Shown: positions 32,513 through 41,250 of the stretch, one piece after another
How positions within the stretch are numbered: position 1 is the first letter of the stretch
How the letters are laid out: each line of letters begins with the position of its first letter
Source of the DNA: Microlunatus parietis
GTDB lineage: Bacteria > Actinomycetota > Actinomycetes > Propionibacteriales > Propionibacteriaceae
Assembly: GCF_013407955.1 (NCBI RefSeq)
Contig: NZ_JACCBU010000001.1
Location: 5,580,001-5,644,000, forward strand
Direction of reading: 5' to 3'
DNA length: 64,000 bases
The notes under the pieces: generated by a model
The model's database searches: none
What the model was told of the DNA's origin: nothing
The model's input: only the letters and a program-made list of their open reading frames with translations
Translations under genes and position numbers: made by a program

Positions 32513-32840
32513 CGCGCTTCCGTTCCTCGGGTTCGGGGTCCGGCTCGATGATCCGGACGGCCTCCAGTTGGGGCCGGTCCGGTTCGGCCGTGGGCTCCGC
32601 GGCCGGTTCGCTGCGGCCGGCGATGCGGCGGGAGTCCACCTGATTGGCCAGGATCACCGCGATGTAGGGCAGGAAGACCGCGCCCGCGCCGAGCACCCAG
32701 CGCCAGACGCCGGGGACGAAGAAGATCGCGATGAAGCAGGCGAGCCGGAACAGCATCGTGATCACGTACCGCTTCTGCCGCCGGCTCAACTCCGCACTCG
32801 CGGCGCCCGGCGCGTCCGTGATCACGGCGGCCTTTCTCAC
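32499..32840 (-). CDS. DUF3099-like small membrane protein
   Basis: 113 residues. The N-terminus SAELSRRQKRYVITMLFRLACFIAIF and the following GVWRWVLGAGAVFLPYIAVILAN give two helices with a short loop, then an acidic Pro-rich cytoplasmic tail. This is the DUF3099 layout found in actinobacteria. Start GTG 32840 is supported by TAGGCT (32847-32852) 6 nt upstream. Divergent from fabG. Confidence 0.75.
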   Translation of the reverse strand: MRKAAVITDAPGAASAELSRRQKRYVITMLFRLACFIAIFFVPGVWRWVLGAGAVFLPYIAVILANQVDSRRIAGRSEPAAEPTAEPDRPQLEAVRIIEPDPEPEERKRDDAA

Positions 32841-32846
32841 AGGGTC

Positions 32847-32887
32847 AGCCTACGCGTTCGCCCGCGCGGTCGCGGAGTCGGTAGCGT
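32847..32887. promoter_or_regulatory. Back-to-back leaderless promoters (DUF3099 / fabG)
   Basis: Minus strand: TAGGCT (32847-32852), 6 nt to GTG 32840. Plus strand: TAGCGT (32882-32887), 7 nt to GTG 32895. Both genes lack Shine-Dalgarno sequences. Confidence 0.55.
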
Positions 32888-32894
32888 GTCCGCC

Positions 32895-33629
32895 GTGACT
32901 GCAGCAGAACAGGAAGCGTCAACCGAGTCCCGGGTCGTGCTGGTGACCGGCGGCAGCCGGGGCATCGGGCGGGGGATCGCCGAACGGATGGTCCGGGCCG
33001 GGCACCGGGTCGCGGCGACCTCCCGGTCCGGCGAGGCTCCGGCCGGCGTGCTCGGGATCGAGTGCGACGTCACCGACGCGGGCCAGGTGGAGGCGGCGTT
33101 CGCCCAGGTCGAGGCGGCGTACGGTCCGGTCGAGGTGCTGGTGGCCAACGCCGGGATCAACCGGGACACCCTGGTGATGCGGATGTCCGACGAGGACTGG
33201 GACGCGGTGATCGCGGCGAACCTGACCGGAGCGTTCCGGGTCGCCCGGCAGGCCGCCCGGCCGATGATCAGGAACCGGTTCGGCCGGATCATCTTCATCT
33301 CCTCCGTCGTCGGCCTGCTCGGGTCGGCCGGCCAGGTTAACTACGCGGCCTCGAAGTCCGGCCTGGTCGGCATGGCCCGGTCGCTGGCCCGCGAGCTCGG
33401 GTCCCGCGGCGTCACCGCCAACGTGGTCGCTCCCGGCTTCATCAAGACGGCGATGACCGACGAGCTGGACGACAAGCTGGTCGCGAAGTACGCCGAGCAG
33501 ATCCCGCTCGGCCGGTTCGGCGAGGTGGACGACGTGGCCGGTGTGATCGAGTTCCTGGCCGGGCCGTCGGGTTCGTACGTCACCGGGGCCGTGATCCCGG
33601 TCGACGGCGGCCTCGGCATGGGCCACTGA
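32895..33629 (+). CDS. fabG: 3-oxoacyl-ACP reductase FabG (FabG1/MabA-like)
   Basis: 244 residues, short-chain dehydrogenase. NADPH motif TGGSRGIGRGIAE, NAG in LVANAGIN, catalytic Ser in IFISSVVGLLGSAGQ and YAASK, then PGFIKTAMTDEL. It is followed by the enoyl reductase 30 nt downstream, the same pairing as fabG1-inhA of mycobacteria, so fatty acid elongation is the likely role. The start is defined by the leaderless promoter. Confidence 0.92.
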   Translation: MTAAEQEASTESRVVLVTGGSRGIGRGIAERMVRAGHRVAATSRSGEAPAGVLGIECDVTDAGQVEAAFAQVEAAYGPVEVLVANAGINRDTLVMRMSDEDWDAVIAANLTGAFRVARQAARPMIRNRFGRIIFISSVVGLLGSAGQVNYAASKSGLVGMARSLARELGSRGVTANVVAPGFIKTAMTDELDDKLVAKYAEQIPLGRFGEVDDVAGVIEFLAGPSGSYVTGAVIPVDGGLGMGH

Positions 33630-33659
33630 GCGGCGAGTAGACGAGGAACGGGGACAGTC

Positions 33660-34430
33660 ATGGGAATCCTGCAGGACAAGAACATCCTGGTGGCCGGCGT
33701 GACGCTGGACACCTCGCTCGGTTTCGCGACCGCCAAGATCGCGCAGGCCGAGGGTGCGAACGTGATCATCTCCAACTTCGGCCGGGCGATGAGCCTGACC
33801 CGGCGGGTGATCAAGAAGCTGGACCCGGTGCCGCCGCTGCTCGAGTTGGACGTCTCCAACGAAGATCATCTGGCCGGCCTGGCCGACGCGCTGCGGGAGC
33901 ATACGGACCGGATCGACGGGGTGGTCCACTCGATCGCGTTCGCCAATCCGGAGACCGCGCTCGGCGGTGGCTTCCTGACCACGCCGTGGCCCGACGTGGC
34001 GACCGCGGTCCAGGTGTCGGCGTACTCGCTCACGTCGCTGACGATGGCCTGCAAGCCGTTGTTCGGCGAGACCGCCGCCGTGGTCGGCTTCGACTTCGAC
34101 GCGACCGTCGCCTGGCCGGTCTATGACTGGATGGGCGTCTCCAAGGCCGCCCTGGAGAGCACCTGTCGCTATCTGGCGCGCTATCTCGGTCCGGAGGGGG
34201 TCCGGGTCAACCTGGTCGCCGCCGGGCCGCTGGACACGCTCGCCAAGCGCGCGATCCCCGGCTCCGAGGAGTTCAACGAGGTCTGGGCCGCCAGGGCGCC
34301 GCTCGGCTGGGACACCAAGGACCTGGAGCCGGCGGCGCGGGCCGCGGTCGCGCTGCTGAGTGACTGGTTCCCGAAGACGACCGGCGAGATCATCCACGTC
34401 GACGGCGGCGTGCAGATGACCGGCGCCTGA
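33660..34430 (+). CDS. inhA: Enoyl-ACP reductase, InhA/FabI type
   Basis: 256 residues. InhA-like features: NILVAGVTLDTSLGFATAKIAQ (the NADH motif with the FabI-type spacing), VVHSIAFANPETALGGGF, and VVGFDFDATVAWPVYDWMGVSKAALES containing the catalytic Tyr and Lys. Last step of the fatty acid elongation cycle, partner of FabG upstream. GGGGA precedes the ATG by about 6 nt. Confidence 0.93.
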   Translation: MGILQDKNILVAGVTLDTSLGFATAKIAQAEGANVIISNFGRAMSLTRRVIKKLDPVPPLLELDVSNEDHLAGLADALREHTDRIDGVVHSIAFANPETALGGGFLTTPWPDVATAVQVSAYSLTSLTMACKPLFGETAAVVGFDFDATVAWPVYDWMGVSKAALESTCRYLARYLGPEGVRVNLVAAGPLDTLAKRAIPGSEEFNEVWAARAPLGWDTKDLEPAARAAVALLSDWFPKTTGEIIHVDGGVQMTGA

Positions 34431-34490
34431 CCGACCGCCGCCCGCCGCGGGGTTGACCTTGAGGTGGGCTGAAGGTGTGGGCTGGTCGGC

Positions 34491-35702
34491 ATGGCCGTTT
34501 CCGACGACTGGTTCCGTTCGTACGCCGAGTTGGCGCTCCGGTTGGATCGCGCGGTGCGCTCGGCGACCGGCGAGGTCAGCCTGATCTACCGCGAGCCGTC
34601 AGCCTGGCAGGAGCGCGTTGCCGCGGAACCTGAACCGGCGCCGGCCGACCTCGTCGTGGCCTGTCAGGCGGTGCGGCGGGAGCTGCCGCTCACCGGACCC
34701 CGGGCCGCCTTCGTGGCGGCCCAGCTGGCGGCGATGAGCGCGGTCGCCGAACGGCTGAACGGCGCGGACCGCCCGTTCCTGGCCTACGCGAGCCGCTGCC
34801 TCGGGACGCCGCTGCGTCGCGTCCCGGAGGACGAGCTCGCCGCGGCCCATCAGCGGCTGGCCGCTGCTCTGCCACCGGGGCCGGGCTCGCTGGCCGACCG
34901 GCTGCTGGCCTGGCGCCAGGCCCACCTCCTGCCGGCCGAGAGGGTCATCGAGTTCGCGCACCGTGCGATCGCGGCAACGGTCGCGCGCACCCGTGAACTC
35001 GTCCCGTTGCCGGAAGCGTTGACGATCGACGTCGAACTCGACCCGGGTGCCCATCGCGGTCACTACGAGGGCGGCTCGGCGGGCACGATCTTCCTCAGCA
35101 ACAGCCAGCCCTTCAACGGCGCCGACCTACTCAACATCGTGGCCCACGAGGGATTCCCCGGCCACATCGCCGAGTCGCTGCTCAAGGAGCCCCTGAACGG
35201 GCGCGAGCCCGAACATGCGATCCGCTTCCTGCCGTCTCCGCCGTTCGTGGTCAGCGAGGGGATCGGGCTGCATGCGCAGTACGTGATCTTCCCGGACGAC
35301 CAGGCGCAGCGATGGCTCACCGACCAGGTCTTCGTTCCGCTGGGGAGGGCCACGACGGGTGACTTCGCGGCGATCCACCGGGCTCGCGACGCCCTGTGGG
35401 GCGCCTGGGTCAACGCGGCCATCCTGGCCGCGGAGGGCAGCGGCGACGGTGAGCTCGGTGGGTACCTCCGGCGGTGGGCCCTACTGTCGGAAGCCGAAGC
35501 CGCCTGGGCCGTCACGGCCGTCCGCTCGCCGGCCATGGGCGCCTACGTCCTTGGCTACCAGGCCGGGCACCGGCTGGTCGGCGACTGGCTGGATCGCCCC
35601 GATCGAACCGACCGGTTTCGCCGGCTGCTCACCGAGCCCACCCTGCCCGGAGACCTCGGCTCCCGCTCCGATCCGGCCGATGATCACGATCCGGTGCGCT
35701 AA
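34491..35702 (+). CDS. DUF885-like zinc metallopeptidase
   Basis: 403 residues. A gluzincin-like active site is visible: IVAHEGFPGHIAES (a variant HExxxxH with a His-Glu pair), followed by FVVSEGIGLHAQY, where the downstream Glu would be the third ligand. DUF885 and M32-like peptidases share this arrangement. No signal peptide, so cytoplasmic. Its TAA stop overlaps the -10 box of the leuS leader. Substrate unknown. Confidence 0.65.
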   Translation: MAVSDDWFRSYAELALRLDRAVRSATGEVSLIYREPSAWQERVAAEPEPAPADLVVACQAVRRELPLTGPRAAFVAAQLAAMSAVAERLNGADRPFLAYASRCLGTPLRRVPEDELAAAHQRLAAALPPGPGSLADRLLAWRQAHLLPAERVIEFAHRAIAATVARTRELVPLPEALTIDVELDPGAHRGHYEGGSAGTIFLSNSQPFNGADLLNIVAHEGFPGHIAESLLKEPLNGREPEHAIRFLPSPPFVVSEGIGLHAQYVIFPDDQAQRWLTDQVFVPLGRATTGDFAAIHRARDALWGAWVNAAILAAEGSGDGELGGYLRRWALLSEAEAAWAVTAVRSPAMGAYVLGYQAGHRLVGDWLDRPDRTDRFRRLLTEPTLPGDLGSRSDPADDHDPVR

Positions 35703-35711
35703 TCTTCCGGC
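35700..35711 (+). promoter_or_regulatory. Promoter of the leuS leader peptide
   Basis: TAATCT (35700-35705) is 6 nt before the leader ATG 35712, so the mRNA would begin at the leader start codon. The hexamer includes the TAA stop of the peptidase gene. Confidence 0.6.
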
Positions 35712-35750
35712 ATGAGGCCCGCCATTCTGCTTCTTCGCCGGCCGCGCTGA
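35712..35750 (+). CDS. leuS leader peptide, 12 residues with three consecutive Leu codons
   Basis: The reading frame is M-R-P-A-I-L-L-L-R-R-P-R-stop, codons 6-8 being CTG CTT CTT. CTT is unusual in this GC-rich DNA and would heighten sensitivity to tRNA-Leu charging. It has its own leaderless promoter, is followed by a hairpin (35741-35747 with 35767-35773) and by an intrinsic terminator 50 nt before leuS. This is the layout of ribosome-mediated attenuation. Too short to be found by similarity. Confidence 0.65.
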   Translation: MRPAILLLRRPR

Positions 35751-35805
35751 CCAGCTTTCACGGTCCGCGCGGCAAGCCCCTCACGCCTTTCGGCGGAGGG
35801 GTTTT
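35741..35805 (+). promoter_or_regulatory. leuS attenuator: pause hairpin plus terminator
   Basis: First hairpin: GCCGCGC (35741-35747) with GCGCGGC (35767-35773), overlapping the last leader codons. Terminator: CCCCTC-a-CGCC (35777-35787), loop TTTC, GGCGGAGGGG (35792-35801), then TTTT (35802-35805). CTTCGCC at 35733-35739, overlapping the last Leu codon, can pair with GGCGGAG of the terminator 3' arm (35792-35798), a possible alternative fold that a stalled ribosome would influence. Confidence 0.65.
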
Positions 35806-35848
35806 CGCTTTCGATTGACCAGGGCAGAACGACCGGAAGGACCCGGCA

Positions 35849-38689
35849 GTGAGCAACGGAGCACCCGACGAGGGCGTACCGGCCCATCGGTACACGGCGA
35901 GCGTCGCCGGCGAGCTTGAGGAGCGTTGGCAGCGGACCTGGGCCGAGCGCGGCACGTTCGAGGCGCCGAATCCCGCCGGGCCGCTGGCCGGGCCGGTGCC
36001 GCCGGACAAGCTGTTCGTTCAGGACATGTTCCCGTACCCGTCCGGGGCCGGACTGCACGTCGGGCATCCGCTGGGCTTCATCGGCACCGACGTGTTCGCC
36101 CGCTACCACCGGATGACCGGGCGGAATGTGCTGCACACCATGGGCTTCGACGCGTTCGGGCTGCCCGCCGAGCAGTACGCGGTGCAGACCGGCCAGCATC
36201 CGCGCACCACGACCGAGCGGAACGTCGAGCGCTACCTGAGCCAGCTCCGCCGGCTCGGGCTGGGGCACGACGAGCGCCGCCGGATCGTCACCACCGACCT
36301 CGGCTACTACCGCTGGACCCAGTGGATCTTCCTGCAGATCTTCAATGCCTGGTACGACGAGCGGCAGGGCCGGGCCCGGCCGATCGCCGAGCTGGAGGCC
36401 GAGTACGCGTCCGGCGACCGGGCCCTGCCGGACGGCCGGCGGTGGGCCGAACTGACCCGGGCCGAGCAGCGGATGATCATCGACGACCAGCGGCTGGCCT
36501 ACCAGTCCGAGGCACCGGTGAACTGGTGTCCCGGGCTGGGCACCGTGGTGGCGAACGAGGAGGTCACCGCGGACGGCCGCAGCGACCGGGGCAACTTCCC
36601 GGTGTTCAAGAGGTTCCTGCGGCAGTGGAAGATGCGGATCACCGCGTACGCCGACCGGCTGCTGGCCGACCTGGACGACCTAGACTGGCCGGACAAGATC
36701 AAGACGATGCAGCGGAACTGGATCGGCCGGTCCACCGGGGCTAGCCTCCGGTTCCCGGTGCTCGAGCGGCCGGACGCGGAGATCGAGGTGTTCACCACCC
36801 GGCCCGACACCGTGTTCGGCGCGACCTACCTGGTCCTGGCGCCGGAACACCCGACCGTCGAACTGATCATCGCGGAGTCCTGGCCGGACGGCACTCCGGC
36901 GGACTGGACCGGCGGGGCGGCGACGCCCGCCGACGCGGTCGCGGCCTACCGACGCGCCGCCGCCCGGAAGTCGGACCTGGACCGGCAGGAGAACCGGGAC
37001 AAGACCGGGGTGTTCCTGGGCCGGTACGCCAGCAACCCGGCGAACGGGGCCCGGATCCCGATCTTCGTCGCCGACTACGTGCTGATGGGCTACGGCACCG
37101 GCGCGATCATGGCCGTGCCCGGTCAAGATCAACGGGACTGGGACTTCGCCGAGCAGTACGCGCTGCCGATCATCCGCACCGTGCAGCCGCCAGCCGACTT
37201 CGACGGCGAGGCCTACCTCGGCGCCGGGCCGGCGATCAACTCTGCCTTCCTGGACGGGCAGGACGTCGACGAGGCCAAGAAGTCGATCATCGAATGGCTC
37301 GAGGCGCACGGGCACGGCGAGGGCCGGACCCAGTACAAGATGCGGGACTGGCTGTTCGCCCGCCAGCGCTACTGGGGCGAGCCATTCCCGATCGTCTACG
37401 ACGAGCATGATCAACCGGTGGCGCTGCCCGATCACCTGCTGCCGGTCGCGCTGCCCGAGGTGGACGACTACACGCCGCGCACCTTCGATCCCGACGACGC
37501 CGACTCCGAGCCGTCGCCGCCGCTGTCCCGGGCCACGGACTGGATCGAGGTCGAACTCGATCTCGGTGAGGGGCCGAAGACGTACCGCAGGGACGCCAAC
37601 GTGATGCCGCAGTGGGCCGGTTCGTCCTGGTACCAGCTGCGCTACGTCGATCCGACCAACGCCGAGCGGATCTGCGAACCGGAGAACGAACGCTACTGGC
37701 TGGGGCCGCGACCGGAGCAGCACGGCGCGGACGACCGTGGTGGAGTTGATCTTTACGTCGGTGGCCAGGAGCACGCCGTGCTGCATCTGCTGTATGCCCG
37801 GTTCTGGCAGAAGGTGCTGTTCGACCTGGGCCACGTCAGCAGCTCCGAACCGTACCGCCGGCTGTTCAACCAGGGCTACATCCAGGCCTACGCCTACACG
37901 GATGCGCGCGGCAGCTACGTGCCCGCCGAGGAGGTGACCGAGACCGACGGCCGGTACTTCTGGAACGGGCAGGAGGTCCGCCAGGAGTACGGCAAGATGG
38001 GCAAGAGCCTGAAGAACGTCGTGACGCCGGACGAGATGTGCGAGCGGTACGGCGCGGACACGTTCCGGTTCTACGAGATGGCGATGGGACCGATGGACGT
38101 GTCCCGGCCCTGGTCCACCAAGGACGTGATCGGTGCGCAGCGGTTCCTGCAGCGGGTCTGGCGCAACGTGATCGACGAGGACACCGGCGAGCTCAAGATC
38201 AACGAGGACCGGCCGGACGACTCGACGCTCCGGGCGCTGCACCGGACGATCGCCGGCGTGCGCGACGACTACGCGAATCTGCGGTTCAACACGGCCGGCG
38301 CGAAGTTGATCGAGCTGAACAACCACCTGACCAAGGTGTACGGCGAGCGGCCCTGCCCGCGCGCGGTGATCGAGCCGCTGGTGCTCATGCTGGCGCCGCT
38401 CTGCCCGCACCTGGCCGAGGAGTTGTGGCAACGGCTGGGACACGCCGCATCGTTGGCGCACGGGCCGTTCCCGACGGCCGACGAGCGCTACCTGACCGAG
38501 GCGACGGTCGAGTACCGGATCCAGGTCAACGGCAAACTGCGCGGCCGGGTCACGGTGCCGGCCGGGGTCGCGCGCGACGACCTGATCACCGCGGTGCTGG
38601 CCGACGAGCGGATCGCCGGCCTGCTCGGCGGTGCCCAACCGCGGAAGACGATCGTGGTCCCGGACCGCCTGGTCAACCTGGTGATCTGA
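35849..38689 (+). CDS. leuS: Leucyl-tRNA synthetase
   Basis: 946 residues, a class Ia synthetase. HIGH-type motif in PYPSGAGLHVGHPLG (about 64-78); KMSKS-type motif KMGKS (about 716-720, in EYGKMGKSLKNVV). The CP1 editing domain is in the middle (VFTTRPDTVFGATYLVLAPEHP and MAVPGQDQRDWDFA). The anticodon-binding and C-terminal domains are complete (VQVNGKLRGRV-like end IQVNGKLRGRVTVPAG). GTG start with GGAAGG upstream. Expression is probably controlled by the leader and terminator upstream. Confidence 0.97.
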   Translation: MSNGAPDEGVPAHRYTASVAGELEERWQRTWAERGTFEAPNPAGPLAGPVPPDKLFVQDMFPYPSGAGLHVGHPLGFIGTDVFARYHRMTGRNVLHTMGFDAFGLPAEQYAVQTGQHPRTTTERNVERYLSQLRRLGLGHDERRRIVTTDLGYYRWTQWIFLQIFNAWYDERQGRARPIAELEAEYASGDRALPDGRRWAELTRAEQRMIIDDQRLAYQSEAPVNWCPGLGTVVANEEVTADGRSDRGNFPVFKRFLRQWKMRITAYADRLLADLDDLDWPDKIKTMQRNWIGRSTGASLRFPVLERPDAEIEVFTTRPDTVFGATYLVLAPEHPTVELIIAESWPDGTPADWTGGAATPADAVAAYRRAAARKSDLDRQENRDKTGVFLGRYASNPANGARIPIFVADYVLMGYGTGAIMAVPGQDQRDWDFAEQYALPIIRTVQPPADFDGEAYLGAGPAINSAFLDGQDVDEAKKSIIEWLEAHGHGEGRTQYKMRDWLFARQRYWGEPFPIVYDEHDQPVALPDHLLPVALPEVDDYTPRTFDPDDADSEPSPPLSRATDWIEVELDLGEGPKTYRRDANVMPQWAGSSWYQLRYVDPTNAERICEPENERYWLGPRPEQHGADDRGGVDLYVGGQEHAVLHLLYARFWQKVLFDLGHVSSSEPYRRLFNQGYIQAYAYTDARGSYVPAEEVTETDGRYFWNGQEVRQEYGKMGKSLKNVVTPDEMCERYGADTFRFYEMAMGPMDVSRPWSTKDVIGAQRFLQRVWRNVIDEDTGELKINEDRPDDSTLRALHRTIAGVRDDYANLRFNTAGAKLIELNNHLTKVYGERPCPRAVIEPLVLMLAPLCPHLAEELWQRLGHAASLAHGPFPTADERYLTEATVEYRIQVNGKLRGRVTVPAGVARDDLITAVLADERIAGLLGGAQPRKTIVVPDRLVNLVI

Positions 38690-38754
38690 GCCGGTGCGAC
38701 TGATGTGATCCGATCGTGACGTCCGGGATCGGTCCGGGTGGGCCGGACCGGGGG

Positions 38755-38783
38755 ACAATTGGGAAAGGGCCTTCCCAAATTGT
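38755..38783. terminator. Hairpin after leuS
   Basis: ACAATTGGGAA (38755-38765) pairs with TTCCCAAATTGT (38772-38783) with one bulged A. A second hairpin, GTCCCCG (38806-38812) with CGGGGAC (38830-38836), lies between it and the convergent GH78 gene. The 163-bp gap holds nothing else. Confidence 0.55.
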
Positions 38784-38852
38784 TCCAGGGGGACCCGCCG
38801 GACCTGTCCCCGTTCTGTACTTGGGGGAGCGGGGACGGTTCCGGCCAAGACC

Positions 38853-41060
38853 TCAGTCGAACTCGTGCCGCCCGGCGGCCAACTGCCTCGGCTCGCTGCC
38901 GGGCGCCGTGAGCCGGAGCGGGCGGTCGTTGATCACCGTGTAACGGAGCCGGTTCCCGTCCCGCCGCCAGGCGACCTCCACCTGATGCTCGGCGTCGAGC
39001 GGCAGCACGCCGCGGGCCCGGGTGAGCGATCCCGGGTTCGGGTTGATGATCAACTCGGCTCCGCCGCCGGTCAGCTGGGCGCCGAGGACGTACCGGGTGA
39101 GCTGCCAGGTCGGCGCGCCGCTCCAGAAGTGGCCATGGCTCCAGCGGTCGTCGAACACCTCCCACCAGGTGGTCGCGCCGCGGTCCAGCATCCAGCCCCA
39201 GCCCCGTTTCCAGAGATCGATCGCGTCGTCGGTACGGCCGGCGTCGAGCAGCACCGGCATCGAGTAGTTGGTGAAGTACGGCGTCACGACGGACGGGTCG
39301 ACCCGGCCCGGATCGCGCAGCCGCGGAGCCTTCGGGTCGAACGGGAAGCCGCGCCGGAGATGATCATGGACCACCGGCACCGCCCGCTCCGGCGGGACCA
39401 GGCCGGCGAGGTGGCCGATGGCCGCCGTGTGGTAGCTCAGGGCCGGGTCGGCAGCGGCGAGCTGCCGGCGCAGCAGGCCGGCGAGTTGATCACGCCCGGC
39501 CTGCTGCCGCTGATCATGATCCCGACCGAGCCGGCGCTGCCAGGCGAGCCACGCGTCCAGGCCGCGCAGCACGTGCAGCAGGGCCGCGGTGTCCGGCCGG
39601 CCCGATTCCGGTGCGTAGCCCCAGTCCACGAAGCTCCGCGGCACGCTGTTGCCGCCGGTGTCGGTGTTGATCATGGCCAGCAGTGCGTCGGCGTTGCGGC
39701 GGCCGGCGTCTTCCAGTTCGTGCAGGACGTGGTCGTCGCCGGTGAGGTCGGCGTGGCGCAGGCAGCCGTTGAACCACTGGGCCGCGTAGCTGCCGTGGAA
39801 GATCGGCGTGCCCGGCACACAGCCGGCGACCAGCCCGTCCTCGCGGGTGCAGGCGGCAGCGTGCAGCAGCACCCGGTGGGTCAGCCGCTGATCACCCCAG
39901 CCGACCGCGAGCAGGTCGATCGCGGCGGCCATGGCGTCGCCGAGCCATTCGCCGCGCTCACGGATGCAGTCGACCAGGACGTCCTCGGCGCAGGACCGCA
40001 GCGTATCCAGGCCGACCTGCCAGATCCGGTTCAGCAGCGGGTCGTCGCACTCGAACGTGCCGCGCGGCGGGCCGAGGAAGTCGCGGTCGCGGAAGCCAGC
40101 CTCGCTGATCGTGGCATCGCCGGTGACCCGGACCTCGACGTAACGGCCACCGAGCGCGCCGAACGGCTCGATCCTGGTGCGGCCGGGGGCGATCGCGTAC
40201 CGCTGGATCATCCGGGTCGGCCCGGTGGACAGGGCGACGACCGGCGCGACCCGGCCGTGCGGAGCCAGCCGGTCCGCGTAGCCGAGCGTGATCACCGCCG
40301 GCCGGTCGGTGTCCACGGTGAGCTCGAGGTGCCCGATCCGGATCCGGCCGAGGTCGTAGCGGACCCAGTCGCCGTCATGATCATCATGGTCCGGCGGGTC
40401 GAGGTCGGCCAGCAGGAACTGCATCGCCGGATCGTCGAAGCGGTAACCGGTGAAGGCGTCCCGGTAGCGGCCCCGGCCGATCTCCCGGGGCCGGACCAGG
40501 GGGAGCTCGGGCACGTTGATCACGCTCGGCCGAGGCTCGCCGAGCACGTCCGCCAGGCCTGCCGCGGGCGCCGGTGCGACCCAGCGATCGTCCAGTTCGA
40601 TCACCGGTGTCATCCGCCAGGCCGGGTCCAGCGGCTCGTCCAGCCACTCCAGCCAGTCCAGCAGGGGACTGGTGCGCAACCCGGTCGCCGCGTACTCGTC
40701 GAGCCGGCGGCAGCGCCAGGCCAGGTCCAGTACGGTCTCGTCGTCGGCCACGGCCTCGACCCAGAGGAACGACGGCAACCCCGGCATCATCCGGCTGACC
40801 AGGCCGCCGCCGGCCGCCTGGACGGCGATCCGGTGCGCCCCGCCGTCCAGCCGGATCCGCTGGCTCGCGTACTCGGGGCGCGCGGGGGCATAGCGCAGCG
40901 GCCCGTACCCGCGCGGAATGCCGTCCACCCAGAGCCGGAAGTTCGCCGCGGCCTGGAGCCGGAACGTCACCTCGGTCGGCGCGGCCAGCTCGAGATCGGC
41001 CCGGAACGCCGCCTGGACATCGCCGTCCGGGGTGTCGGGCAGCCACCAGCCGTCGAACAT
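38853..41060 (-). CDS. GH78-like alpha-L-rhamnosidase family protein
   Basis: 735 residues, no signal peptide. N-terminal beta domain (TFRLQAAANFRLWVDGIPRGYGPLRYAP) as in bacterial rhamnosidases, then the (alpha/alpha)6 barrel with DCIRERGEWLGDAMAAAI (general-acid region, about residue 358) and SFVDWGYAPESG, and the C-terminal beta domain. It probably cleaves terminal rhamnose or a similar sugar. Of two in-frame ATGs, 41060 is preferred because GGAGG is 8 nt upstream; ATG 41066 leaves only 2 nt. A LacI-type operator lies 106 bp upstream. Rhamnose specificity is inferred. Confidence 0.75.
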   Translation of the reverse strand: MFDGWWLPDTPDGDVQAAFRADLELAAPTEVTFRLQAAANFRLWVDGIPRGYGPLRYAPARPEYASQRIRLDGGAHRIAVQAAGGGLVSRMMPGLPSFLWVEAVADDETVLDLAWRCRRLDEYAATGLRTSPLLDWLEWLDEPLDPAWRMTPVIELDDRWVAPAPAAGLADVLGEPRPSVINVPELPLVRPREIGRGRYRDAFTGYRFDDPAMQFLLADLDPPDHDDHDGDWVRYDLGRIRIGHLELTVDTDRPAVITLGYADRLAPHGRVAPVVALSTGPTRMIQRYAIAPGRTRIEPFGALGGRYVEVRVTGDATISEAGFRDRDFLGPPRGTFECDDPLLNRIWQVGLDTLRSCAEDVLVDCIRERGEWLGDAMAAAIDLLAVGWGDQRLTHRVLLHAAACTREDGLVAGCVPGTPIFHGSYAAQWFNGCLRHADLTGDDHVLHELEDAGRRNADALLAMINTDTGGNSVPRSFVDWGYAPESGRPDTAALLHVLRGLDAWLAWQRRLGRDHDQRQQAGRDQLAGLLRRQLAAADPALSYHTAAIGHLAGLVPPERAVPVVHDHLRRGFPFDPKAPRLRDPGRVDPSVVTPYFTNYSMPVLLDAGRTDDAIDLWKRGWGWMLDRGATTWWEVFDDRWSHGHFWSGAPTWQLTRYVLGAQLTGGGAELIINPNPGSLTRARGVLPLDAEHQVEVAWRRDGNRLRYTVINDRPLRLTAPGSEPRQLAAGRHEFD

Positions 41061-41165
41061 GATCATCGCCTCCAGGAGTCGACTCGGCCGGGCCAGGTGA
41101 TCACGGTCGGGCCGTCGCTGGAGGCCGCACCAGACTCTCCCTCTCGGCAGTGAGCGAGCCGCATC

Positions 41166-41183
41166 GATTGAATGGATTCAATC
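41166..41183. promoter_or_regulatory. LacI-type operator upstream of the GH78 gene
   Basis: GATTGAATGGATTCAATC, a perfect inverted repeat (8-bp arms, 2-bp centre), between the stop of the lacI-like gene and the GH78 start. It sits where the regulator could control GH78. Length and symmetry are typical of LacI/GalR-family operators. Confidence 0.7.
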
Positions 41184-41250
41184 CGTGAAAGTCTCGCCAA
41201 GCCCGACCGCCCTGTCAAGGGTGCCGAGTGGTCCGGGTACCGGGCGGGCC

